Shown piece by piece: positions 1-5,754 of a stretch of DNA of 8,595 bases. Position numbers and translations under genes: made by a program. Source of the stretch: Chloroflexota bacterium (GTDB lineage Bacteria; Chloroflexota; Chloroflexia; Chloroflexales; Kallotenuaceae); contig JAFAYS010000814.1 in NCBI GenBank assembly GCA_019240175.1, positions 1 through 8,595 of the forward strand, written 5' to 3'. Under the pieces are notes generated by a model. It saw only the letters and a list, made by a program, of their open reading frames with translations. It searched no databases and was not told where the DNA came from. Positions within the stretch are counted from its first letter, which is position 1. Each line of letters opens with the position of its first letter.

Positions 1-4
1 CTCA

Positions 5-25
5 GCGGAAGATTTCCGACTTTTT
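5..25 (+). terminator. Weak intrinsic terminator candidate
   Basis: A short perfect stem, CGGAA (6-10) pairing with TTCCG (14-18) over a 3-nt loop, is followed two bases later by five T (21-25). It could end a gene lying left of the window. The stem is only 5 bp, so this is tentative. Confidence 0.25.
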
Positions 26-101
26 CGGGCAGGGGCAAGCGCTTAAGATTGCCTTCACGAGCCGGGCACATACGATTTCGTTTAAGCGTCATGCGTCGAT
101 G

Positions 102-121
102 GTCGGCACGATCGTCGGCAC
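102..121. repeat. Paired 8-bp direct repeat GTCGGCAC upstream of the sigma gene
   Basis: GTCGGCAC occurs at 102-109 and again at 114-121, a 12-bp period, so both copies would face roughly the same side of the helix. It lies in the gene-free region before the ECF sigma gene and might be a regulator binding site. No clear -35/-10 pair was found around it. Eight bases in a GC-rich region could also repeat by chance. Confidence 0.25.
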
Positions 122-289
122 AGCGTCGTAAAGCCAATCGTTGCAAAGATCGGGACGCGACTCGTTCTCTGTGGGTGTATCATGTTTCAACGCCAGAAAT
201 ATGTGGTCCAGAATCAGGAGACCGATGCAGCTCTTGCCGATGGATCGCTAGGGGAACGCCGTCGTACACAGTGGGGAGAAACGTCCAAC

Positions 290-865
290 GTGGAGGAAAC
301 CGACGAGGAACTGATCGAGCGATTGGCTGGCGGCGATGTCGCCGCGCTCGACGCGCTATACACCCGCTACGCGCGTCCGGTCTTTTCGCTGGCGCTGCGC
401 ATCCTGAGCGATAGCGCCGATGCCGAAGAGGTAACCCAGGATGTGTTTGAGCGTGTGTGGCGACATGCGCCAACCTTCGACGCCCAGCGTGGACGCTTTG
501 GCACGTGGCTGCTGAGCATGACGCATCATGTCGCGATCGACCGCGTGCGTAAGCGACAGCGCCGCCCGCAACAAGCGACAGCGCAGAGCGTAGAATGGAC
601 AGCGCCCGGCCCGCCCGCGCCCAACGATGTTCCCGAGTCGGCGCTGCGTAACATGCAGGCAGAGCAAGTTCGCCGGGCCCTTCGCTCGCTGCCCTCCTCG
701 CAGCAGCAAGCGATCGAACTCGCGTATTTTGGAGGATTAAGCCACTTAGAGATTGCGGCAGTGCTGGGAGATCCGCTAGGCACCGTGAAAGCCCGTATTC
801 GGCGGGGCATGGATCGGCTTCGATCAGCATTGGAGCGCTATGTGACAGAAGGTGAAGACGTATGA
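290..865 (+). CDS. ECF-family RNA polymerase sigma factor (sigma-70 family)
   Basis: Predicted alternative sigma factor that directs RNA polymerase to a small regulon when its anti-sigma releases it. With the GTG start at 290 the protein has 191 residues, typical of the family. Region 2 spans about residues 8-92, with the acidic DAEEVTQDVFERVW helix (region 2.2) at 44-57 and the aromatic -10-melting part around W73. Region 4 spans about 125-184, with the helix-turn-helix starting at LSHLEIAAVLG (about 150). A proline- and alanine-rich linker joins them. An in-frame ATG at 182 would add 36 residues, but that stretch has no Shine-Dalgarno sequence, lower third-position GC and no family match. 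GTG 290 has GGGGAG at 273-278 (spacing 11, rather long) and puts region 2 at the usual distance from the start. The stop overlaps the next start by 4 bp (ATGA), implying translational coupling to the anti-sigma. Family assignment is secure; the start is uncertain. Confidence 0.9.
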   Translation: MEETDEELIERLAGGDVAALDALYTRYARPVFSLALRILSDSADAEEVTQDVFERVWRHAPTFDAQRGRFGTWLLSMTHHVAIDRVRKRQRRPQQATAQSVEWTAPGPPAPNDVPESALRNMQAEQVRRALRSLPSSQQQAIELAYFGGLSHLEIAAVLGDPLGTVKARIRRGMDRLRSALERYVTEGEDV

Positions 866-1626
866 CCGACCAGCATGTTGACGAGCTGATCGACCTGTAT
901 GCCCTGGGCGCGCTTGAGCCGGGCGAACAAGCGGCAGTGGACGAACATCTCGACGATTGTCCGCGCTGCCGGGCGCAGCTTGAAGAGGCCAAGCAGCTAG
1001 TGCTGATGTTTGCCTGGACGCCCGACCAGCACGATCCGCCGCCTGCGCTGCGCGGCAAAGTAATGCAGCGCGTCTCGCATCTCCAGCGCTTGCAAGGCTC
1101 GACGCAGCGCTCGTGGTGGGATCGGCTGGCGCTGCCGCAGTGGCTGCGCTCGCCCCAGCTTGGGCTACAGCTTTCCGGCGCGCTGGTGCTGGTGGCGGCG
1201 CTGCTCGGCTGGCGCATCTTCGGGCTGCAATCCGAGGTCACCAGCCTGCGCGCTCAGATCGCGGAGCAAGAAACTCTGGTTGCTGTGCTCTACGAACCCG
1301 ACACGCGCATTGTGCCGCTGGCCGCCGCCAACGATCCGGCTGTGACGCACGGGTACCTGCTGTTCGATCCCGAACGACAGCAGGCCGTCATCAAAAGCAC
1401 GGCGCTAGCCGCCTTGCCGCAGGATCAAACTTATCAGCTGTGGCTGATCGACGGCAGTCAGCCCGAGAGCGTCGGACTGCTCAGCACCGGCCCGGATGGT
1501 CACGGCACCGCCGAGGTTATGGCGCAGCGCCCATTCAGCCAGTACCAGGCCTTCGGCATCAGCATCGAGCCAGCCGGCGGCAGCGATCAGCCAACAACGA
1601 CCCCGATTGTGGTAGTCAGCCTCTAA
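862..1626 (+). CDS. Membrane-anchored zinc-finger anti-sigma factor, RskA-like
   Basis: Predicted to hold the upstream ECF sigma factor inactive at the inner face of the membrane until a signal causes its release, usually by regulated proteolysis in this family. The 254-residue protein has an N-terminal anti-sigma (ZAS-type) domain at about 1-75 with the H29-x3-C33-x2-C36 zinc motif. One transmembrane helix follows at about 102-121, then a short coiled-coil-like segment (122-139). The extracytoplasmic RskA C-terminal domain covers about 140-254, with the characteristic YQLWLIDG at 191-198 and a SIEPAGGSDQPT motif near the end. The ATG overlaps the sigma gene's stop, so both genes are almost certainly one transcript. 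No signal peptide is visible; topology is N-in/C-out by family. No anti-anti-sigma or protease gene is seen nearby. Confidence 0.9.
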   Translation: MTDQHVDELIDLYALGALEPGEQAAVDEHLDDCPRCRAQLEEAKQLVLMFAWTPDQHDPPPALRGKVMQRVSHLQRLQGSTQRSWWDRLALPQWLRSPQLGLQLSGALVLVAALLGWRIFGLQSEVTSLRAQIAEQETLVAVLYEPDTRIVPLAAANDPAVTHGYLLFDPERQQAVIKSTALAALPQDQTYQLWLIDGSQPESVGLLSTGPDGHGTAEVMAQRPFSQYQAFGISIEPAGGSDQPTTTPIVVVSL

Positions 1627-1663
1627 AAGCCTGGCCGCAACTCGTCGTTCGTCCGTCGTCACA

Positions 1664-1692
1664 CCACACGTTGCGTGCAGTGGATCTTTTTT
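1664..1692 (+). terminator. Possible intrinsic terminator after the sigma/anti-sigma operon
   Basis: A stem made of CCA plus CACG (1664-1670), a 3-nt loop, and CGTG (1674-1677) then TGG (1681-1683) after a 3-nt bulge, is followed closely by six T (1687-1692). It lies about 40 bp after the anti-sigma stop. The bulge makes it imperfect, so confidence is modest. Confidence 0.35.
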
Positions 1693-2161
1693 CCTCACTC
1701 ACTGTTCAGCGCGTTAGAACAATCGACTCGTCCGTTAGACGTAGGAGTCTCTCATCCGCCTTGCCACTGCTAGCAGAGGCGTATTTCGTGCTGCTCGCAG
1801 CCGCGTGTCGATCACGACTCTGTGTTGCGCGCGCTCGGCTGATGCTTTATACTCGTCGGGTCGCGCTGATCCACTTGCCAGCGCCGACGAAAGCGAGGCT
1901 GCCTTTGTCTGCCAATCGATCCTCTCGTTGCTGTGTGGCCACGCCACACGCTTTGGCAACCCCCGAATCCGCGCCTCGTCCCACAGCTGACTCCCGCCAC
2001 AGCCGCTGCGGATAAGCTCCGCCTAAGGACAGCCTGAGCCAGGTGTTGCCGCTCACTATCTCCACAACCGCTCGCGCAGGGCTCTGCGCAGGCCGATTTG
2101 TGCTGTCCAGCACGATCTCTTTGGCGTGACATGTGTCGCGCCAAACAGCGAAAGGCATCTT
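1693..2161. other. Gene-free interval with hairpins, possible long leader of the acetyltransferase gene
   Basis: No convincing gene was found on either strand. Open frames here have no recognisable domain and are probably overlaps or chance. The interval holds a promoter-like pair (1825-1853) and three perfect short hairpins: GTGTGGC/GCCACAC (1933-1949, 3-nt loop), GCGGA/TCCGC (2005-2019) and GCGCAG/CTGCGC (2074-2089, 4-nt loop). None is followed by a T-run, so they do not look like terminators. If the promoter works, the acetyltransferase mRNA would have a structured leader of about 300 nt. No known riboswitch class was recognised. Confidence 0.4.
1825..1853 (+). promoter_or_regulatory. Sigma-70-type promoter candidate
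   Basis: TTGCGC (1825-1830) and TATACT (1848-1853) are separated by exactly 17 bp, close to the housekeeping consensus, and the -10 lies in a small AT-rich spot. Transcription would begin near 1860, about 300 nt before the acetyltransferase start. It was found by eye only. Confidence 0.4.
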
Positions 2162-2920
2162 ATGGAATCTCGGATTCAGTCGTATCTGCGCGTAGCAGCC
2201 AGATACCGCCGCGACGTCGAACAGATCGGGCCGTTTCTCGCCACCTTCACACACCACAGCGATAATCCCTATATCAATTACGCCATTCCCGACGAGGACG
2301 CAGCGCCTACTGCCGCCGAAGTAGCCGCGCTGATCGAGGCGTTTGAGCTGCGCGACCTCCAGCCACGCTTTGAGTATATTACGCAGCTAGCGCCCGCTGT
2401 CGAGCCGGCACTGATCGCCGCCGGCTTCGTGGTGGAAAGCCGGACACCGTTGATGATCTGCACGCCCGGCGAGGAGCAGCCGCAGCCCACGCCGCCCGGT
2501 ATTGAGTTTATTCTGCCAACCTCAGACAACGAGCTGCTAGGGATGATCGCCGCACAGAACGAAGCCTACGACGCGCCGCCGCCCGAACCGGAGGCAGCTC
2601 CGCGCATGCGTGCCAATCTGGCGGATGGTCAGATCGCGGTGTTTGCGCGCGAGATCGCGACCGGCGAGCCGGTTGGCGGCGGCGTTTGCACCGTGCCGTA
2701 CCAGGGGCTCACCGAGATTGCCGGCATTGGCGTGCGCTCGGTGTTTCGACGGCGCGGCGTCGCGGCAGCGCTTACCGTGCGCCTCACGCAAGCCGCCTTC
2801 GATGCAGGCGTGACGCTGGCGTTTTTGATGGCGGCGGCTGAGGCCGAGGAGCGGATCTATGCCCGCGCCGGCTTCACGACCATCGGCGACGTTTTGCATA
2901 TCTCGCGGCCACGACGCTAG
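2162..2920 (+). CDS. GNAT-family N-acetyltransferase, two-domain type
   Basis: Predicted cytoplasmic acetyl-CoA-dependent acetyltransferase of unknown substrate, 252 residues. The C-terminal half (about 112-252) carries the GNAT signature: a core strand G188-I-G190-V191 followed by the acetyl-CoA pyrophosphate-binding R196-R-R-G199-V-A201 (Q/R-x-x-G-x-G/A pattern) and helix. Near the end, E230-R-I-Y233-A-R-A-G-F238 supplies the usual tyrosine and GF strand. The N-terminal half (1-100) resembles a degenerate second GNAT-like domain ending in another AAGF (86-89), a layout common in tandem GNAT proteins. ATG 2162 was chosen because GAAAGG (2150-2155) precedes it by 6 nt; the in-frame GTG at 2126 lacks a ribosome site. 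An 88-bp gap separates it from the phosphoesterase gene, so co-transcription is possible. The family is clear, the substrate is not. Confidence 0.85.
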   Translation: MESRIQSYLRVAARYRRDVEQIGPFLATFTHHSDNPYINYAIPDEDAAPTAAEVAALIEAFELRDLQPRFEYITQLAPAVEPALIAAGFVVESRTPLMICTPGEEQPQPTPPGIEFILPTSDNELLGMIAAQNEAYDAPPPEPEAAPRMRANLADGQIAVFAREIATGEPVGGGVCTVPYQGLTEIAGIGVRSVFRRRGVAAALTVRLTQAAFDAGVTLAFLMAAAEAEERIYARAGFTTIGDVLHISRPRR

Positions 2921-2995
2921 ACGCGCGTTGGAGCGCGCACTTGGCCATGGAAATCTGGCGCTGGTGGGCGCTCCCGCGATTCCCGAAAACAAGCC

Positions 2996-3003
2996 AAGGA
3001 GGA
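2996..3003 (+). promoter_or_regulatory. Strong Shine-Dalgarno that fixes the phosphoesterase start
   Basis: AAGGAGGA lies 6 nt before ATG 3009. It decides between this start and an upstream in-frame ATG at 2859 that would add 50 residues overlapping the acetyltransferase gene and unlike any phosphoesterase. Confidence 0.8.
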
Positions 3004-3008
3004 CAACT

Positions 3009-3728
3009 ATGCGCATCGGGCTGATCTCGGATATTCACGGCAATTTGGTGGCCCTGGAAACCGTACTGGCAGATCTTGAAGCGCAGGCGGTCGATCAGAT
3101 CATCTGCCTGGGCGATACCGTCGCCACAGGGCCGCAGCCGCACGCCACCCTTGAGCGACTGCGCGCGCTGAATTGTCCGGTGGTGATGGGTAACACGGAC
3201 GAGTGGCTGCTCGATCCGCCTGCCGTCTCACCCAAGCCCGATCTGATCCAAGCGATCGATCATTGGTGCGTTGCACAGCTCAGCGCTGAGGATCTGGCGT
3301 TTCTGCGCAGCTTCCAGCCGACGATCGCGGTGGAACTAGGACCAGGCATGACGCTGCTGTGCGTCCACGGCTCGCCGCGCTCCAACATCGAGCGCATCGA
3401 GGCTACCACCAGCGACGAGCAGCTGTCCGCAATTCTGGCCGAAGAGTCGGCGCAGGTGATCGCCAGCGGCCACACGCATGTCCAGATGCTGCGCCGCTAC
3501 CAGGATCGGCTGCTGATCAATCCCGGCAGCGTCGGAATGCCATTCGAGCACGACAGCGCCGGCGCGATTCGCAATCCGCCCTGGGCCGAGTACGGTCTAC
3601 TGAGCTATCACGACGGCCACCTGAGCATTGAGCTACGCCGCGTGCCGCTCGATCTTCAAGCCGTGATTCAGGCCGCGCTCGACAGCGACATGCCCTACCA
3701 GCAGGAATGGATCGCGGATTGGCGCTAA
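3009..3728 (+). CDS. YfcE/MJ0936-type calcineurin-like metallophosphoesterase
   Basis: Predicted dimetal phosphoesterase, 239 residues, cytoplasmic; family members hydrolyse phosphodiesters or phosphomonoesters and the natural substrate is often unknown. All metal-ligand motifs are present in order: D8-x-H10 in the opening strand (LISDIHGN), G35-D36 followed by G41, G61-N62-x-D64, H120 in CVHGSP, and G154-H155-T-H157. These are followed by the typical INPGSVGMP segment, so the active site appears intact. The length fits the longer YfcE-like group with an extra C-terminal part (about 200-239). It starts 88 bp after the acetyltransferase and is followed 65 bp later by the oxidoreductase gene on the same strand. 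Its own strong ribosome site suggests good translation. No signal peptide or membrane segment is seen. Confidence 0.9.
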   Translation: MRIGLISDIHGNLVALETVLADLEAQAVDQIICLGDTVATGPQPHATLERLRALNCPVVMGNTDEWLLDPPAVSPKPDLIQAIDHWCVAQLSAEDLAFLRSFQPTIAVELGPGMTLLCVHGSPRSNIERIEATTSDEQLSAILAEESAQVIASGHTHVQMLRRYQDRLLINPGSVGMPFEHDSAGAIRNPPWAEYGLLSYHDGHLSIELRRVPLDLQAVIQAALDSDMPYQQEWIADWR

Positions 3729-3793
3729 TCCGACGTTACGATCCGGAACTTGGGGTACCATAGATAGAGAAATATTTTACGGAGGAGAGTAGT

Positions 3794-4564
3794 ATGGCAC
3801 GTTTTCGCGTCGGAGTACAGCTACAGCCCCAGCACGTCAGCTATGCTGATTTTGCCGACGGTGTGCGCCGCGCCGAGGAGCTAGGCGTCGACACGATCTG
3901 GAACTGGGATCATTTTTACCCACTGTACGGCGAGCCCGACGGCATGCACTTCGAGGGCTGGACGCTGCTGACCGCGATGGCGCAGCTGACCAGTCGCGCC
4001 GAGATAGGCTGTCTGGTGGCGTGTAACAGCTACCGCAATCCGCAGCTGCTGGCCGACATGACGCGCACGATCGATCATATCAGCGGCGGACGCGTGATCC
4101 TGGGCATCGGCGCGGGCTGGTTTCAGCGCGACTACGACGAGTACGGCTATGAGTTCGGCACCGCCCCGGATCGGCTGCGCGATCTGCGGCACAGCCTGCC
4201 CGTGATTATCGAGCGCTGGCAGAAGCTGAACCCGCCACCAATGCGCGATCCAATTCCGATTCTAATCGGCGGCGGCGGCGAGAAAGTCACGCTGAAGCTG
4301 GTCGCGCAGTACGCCAGCATGTGGAACAGCTTCGGGCCGCCCGATAAGTTCAAGCATAAGAACGAGGTGCTGAACAACTGGTGCCAGGAGCTTGGCCGCG
4401 ATCCGGCGGAGATCGAGCGCACCGTGCTGATCAATCCCGACGAGATCAACCAGCTTGACGCCTTCGTCGACGCCGGCGCGACGCACTTTATCCTGGGTAT
4501 GGGCGCACCCTGGAACTTCGAGCCGGTGCAGCGCCTGGTGGAATGGCGCGACACGCAGGGCTAG
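3794..4564 (+). CDS. LLM-class (luciferase-like) F420-type oxidoreductase
   Basis: Predicted flavin- or, more likely, coenzyme F420-dependent oxidoreductase of the bacterial-luciferase-like superfamily, 256 residues, cytoplasmic, substrate unknown. The TIM-barrel landmarks are visible: the opening strand RVGVQLQPQ (5-13), the E-E-L-G-V-D-T-I-W helix/strand (28-36) with N37-W-D-H40-F after it, and the L103-G-I-G106-A-G-W109 cofactor-phosphate region with R112-D-Y-D-E-Y-G-Y behind it. Late in the barrel, I-P-I-L-I-G-G-G-G-E-K and a C-terminal F-I-L-G-M-G strand are also typical. The sequence recalls a mycobacterial F420-dependent subfamily, but I cannot confirm that without a search. GGAGG at 3781-3785 lies 8 nt before the ATG. 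The upstream 65 bp has only a poor promoter-like match (TTACGA 3736-3741, TAGATA 3761-3766, spacer 19). A strong terminator follows the gene. Confidence 0.87.
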   Translation: MARFRVGVQLQPQHVSYADFADGVRRAEELGVDTIWNWDHFYPLYGEPDGMHFEGWTLLTAMAQLTSRAEIGCLVACNSYRNPQLLADMTRTIDHISGGRVILGIGAGWFQRDYDEYGYEFGTAPDRLRDLRHSLPVIIERWQKLNPPPMRDPIPILIGGGGEKVTLKLVAQYASMWNSFGPPDKFKHKNEVLNNWCQELGRDPAEIERTVLINPDEINQLDAFVDAGATHFILGMGAPWNFEPVQRLVEWRDTQG

Positions 4565-4589
4565 CACCAGCAGCTAGTGTTATACAGCG

Positions 4590-4623
4590 GCGGAGTGGGG
4601 CAACCTGCTCCGCTTGTTTGTTT
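4590..4623 (+). terminator. Strong intrinsic terminator after the oxidoreductase gene
   Basis: GCGGAGTGGG (4590-4599) pairs with CCTGCTCCGC (4604-4613), ten pairs including two G-T wobbles. It closes on a GCAA tetraloop of the stable GNRA class and is followed by a T-rich tail (4614-4623). It lies 25 bp after the oxidoreductase stop. Confidence 0.75.
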
Positions 4624-4708
4624 GCGGCGGAAATTGCGGCGAGATTTTTTTTTGGTTGAGAGCACCAATACTTATCACACTACACCTAAAGCTATTGGGA
4701 AAGGCAAT

Positions 4709-4714
4709 TATAAT
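4709..4714 (+). promoter_or_regulatory. -10 element candidate for the nuclease-like gene
   Basis: A perfect TATAAT lies 35 bp before the nuclease-like start, inside the AT-rich insert. No good -35 was found at 16-18 bp spacing. Transcription would begin near 4721, giving a leader of about 28 nt. Confidence 0.4.
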
Positions 4715-4748
4715 GAGATCATAACCTTGAGTAAGGATCGGAGCTTTT

Positions 4749-5378
4749 ATGCCACGAGAGTATGTCGACCTCATAGCTTCTTCTCTTGAGAAAGTTTGCC
4801 CTCAATATTACAGACTCATCACAACATATGACCGAAATGGTATTGTCAGAGAGCGCTTGTTTTGTTACGAACTGTACCATCAGATACGATTGAAGATGCA
4901 GCGCGGTGAGGAACTAACGTTACACGCTGAAATAGACAAAAGAGGCCATCAAGATTTTCAAGAAGAGCATCGAAAGAATCCTGACTTTGTATTTCATGTC
5001 CAAGGAACTCATGACTTCAACACCTTGGTGATTGAGGTAAAAGGAACTTTGAAATATGATGAAGCAGAAGAACGACGAAGATATCGGGCTACCCAAATTC
5101 CTGAGGGTCGAATTAATAGACCGAGGCGGGAACCTTCCACAGCAATTAATGACTTAAAGACCATCTTGGTGTTCATCAACAATTATGGCTACAGAGCAGG
5201 GATATTCATTCTATATAACCATTCATTTGCGGAATTATATGACGTCGTAGGGTATAGACTAGAGGAATTGAGTGTTTTAGAGGGAGCAGATAGCGTGTAT
5301 ATTTTGACAATCTCGCCAGATAACCGTCGCTGTGATAAACGGTTGCTATCTGATATACACAACCCAATCGAAGATTAA
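4749..5378 (+). CDS. Small PD-(D/E)XK nuclease-like protein of unknown function
   Basis: Hypothetical protein of 209 residues that I cannot assign to a named family. It shows the layout of the PD-(D/E)XK nuclease fold: an N-terminal helix with a central glutamate (E41 in RLFCYELYHQIR), then H59-A-E61-I-D63, then N77-P78-D79 on a strand, a short hairpin, and V94-I-E96-V-K98-G. P78-D79 and E96-x-K98 match the metal-binding catalytic signature, so activity is plausible. After that comes a charged helical region (103-135) and a helix/strand pair rich in isoleucine and tyrosine (137-165). No DNA-binding or partner domain is seen. The CGGAG at 4739-4743 lies 5 nt before ATG 4749. Codon and base composition are far more AT-rich than in every neighbour, pointing to horizontal transfer. 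No methyltransferase or toxin-antitoxin partner is adjacent. The gene is real with fair certainty; a defence role is only a guess. Confidence 0.75.
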   Translation: MPREYVDLIASSLEKVCPQYYRLITTYDRNGIVRERLFCYELYHQIRLKMQRGEELTLHAEIDKRGHQDFQEEHRKNPDFVFHVQGTHDFNTLVIEVKGTLKYDEAEERRRYRATQIPEGRINRPRREPSTAINDLKTILVFINNYGYRAGIFILYNHSFAELYDVVGYRLEELSVLEGADSVYILTISPDNRRCDKRLLSDIHNPIED

Positions 5379-5400
5379 CTTCCATAACAAGGCGAGAATC

Positions 5401-5439
5401 AAAAACTCCCGCAGGCCTTCTCAAAAGACCTTGCGGGAG
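5401..5439 (-). terminator. Intrinsic terminator of the MbtH-like gene
   Basis: CTCCCGCAGG (5406-5415) pairs with CCTTGCGGGAG-side bases 5430-5439, ten pairs with one wobble. On the minus strand the stem is followed at once by five T (5401-5405). It lies 20 bp after the MbtH-like stop. On the plus strand no T-run follows, so it serves the minus-strand gene. Confidence 0.75.
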
Positions 5440-5459
5440 CTGTGACAGCGGCGCTGATC

Positions 5460-5681
5460 TTAGCCGTTGCTCTGCTCTTCCATCTTCTTGCGCAGGCTGA
5501 GCGGGCGCATATCGGTCCAGACCTCTTTGATGTAGTCCAGGCACTCCTGCTTCGGACCGCTCTTGCCGGCATCGTTCCAGCCCAGCGCGTTCTCGCGGTC
5601 GGCGGGCCAGATCGAGTACTGCTCCTCATGGTTGACAACCACTTTATAGATCGTCGTATCTTCTTGTTCGTCGCGGTTCAT
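5460..5681 (-). CDS. MbtH-like protein (NRPS adenylation-domain partner)
   Basis: Predicted 73-residue MbtH-family protein. Family members bind adenylation domains of nonribosomal peptide synthetases and raise their solubility or activity in siderophore and peptide-antibiotic synthesis. The diagnostic residues are present: N17-x-E19-x-Q21-x-S23-x-W25-P26, G34-W35, C47-L-D-Y50-I, and the closing W55-T-D-M-R-P60 followed by SLR. One deviation is A32 where proline usually precedes the GW pair. The N-terminus is short and acidic as usual. GGAGG (5686-5690 on the minus strand) lies 4 nt before the ATG. It has its own promoter candidate and terminator, so it is a single-gene unit. No synthetase, thioesterase or siderophore gene is visible within the window; the partner must lie elsewhere. 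Confidence 0.92.
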   Translation of the reverse strand: MNRDEQEDTTIYKVVVNHEEQYSIWPADRENALGWNDAGKSGPKQECLDYIKEVWTDMRPLSLRKKMEEQSNG

Positions 5682-5720
5682 GCTACCTCCATAGTAAGCA
5701 ATGTTGGATGCCTTGCGGCA

Positions 5721-5734
5721 TGGTATTGATACCA
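5721..5734. promoter_or_regulatory. Palindromic operator candidate over the MbtH-like promoter
   Basis: TGGTAT and ATACCA form a perfect inverted repeat with a 2-bp centre. It covers the proposed -10 of the MbtH-like gene, where a bound dimeric repressor would block transcription. No iron-box similarity is evident. The regulator is unknown. Confidence 0.35.
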
Positions 5735-5754
5735 GTTTTTAGCTAGTTTGCCAA
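5726..5754 (-). promoter_or_regulatory. Promoter candidate of the MbtH-like gene
   Basis: On the minus strand TTGGCA (5749-5754) and TATCAA (5726-5731) are separated by 17 bp, and TGG just before the -10 gives an extended -10. Transcription would start near 5719, leaving a leader of about 38 nt before the ATG. Confidence 0.5.

Larger units (their letters stand above)
4638..5397. repeat. AT-rich single-gene insert bordered by 7-bp direct repeats
   Basis: GGCGAGA occurs at 4638-4644 and at 5391-5397. Between the copies the sequence turns sharply AT-rich, from the T-run at 4645 to about 5390, and contains only the nuclease-like gene. GC-rich sequence with the local style resumes on both sides. 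The repeats fit a target-site duplication from insertion of foreign DNA between two convergent genes. No terminal inverted repeats or transposase are seen, so the mechanism is unknown and chance is not excluded. Confidence 0.4.

Noticed and set aside
253..285. GGAAC (253-257) as an autoregulated ECF -35 element
   Set aside because: No ECF-type -10 (CGTC) at 16-17 bp; the nearest lies about 24 bp away, and the site sits inside the possible N-terminal coding region.
180..1241. Long minus-strand open frame (353 codons) opposite the sigma/anti-sigma genes
   Set aside because: Cysteine-, arginine- and serine-rich with no domain; a shadow of the two well-supported plus-strand genes.
1113..2015. 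Plus-strand open frame of 300 codons running past the anti-sigma gene
   Set aside because: Arginine/alanine-rich, out of frame with the RskA-like gene, no ribosome site or recognisable motif.
1847..2257. Minus-strand open frame of 136 codons covering the gap before the acetyltransferase
   Set aside because: Overlaps the start of a well-supported gene, no domain and no ribosome site.
3750..3778. TTGGGG/TATTTT promoter for the oxidoreductase gene
   Set aside because: Spacing is right, but transcription would begin inside the ribosome binding site.
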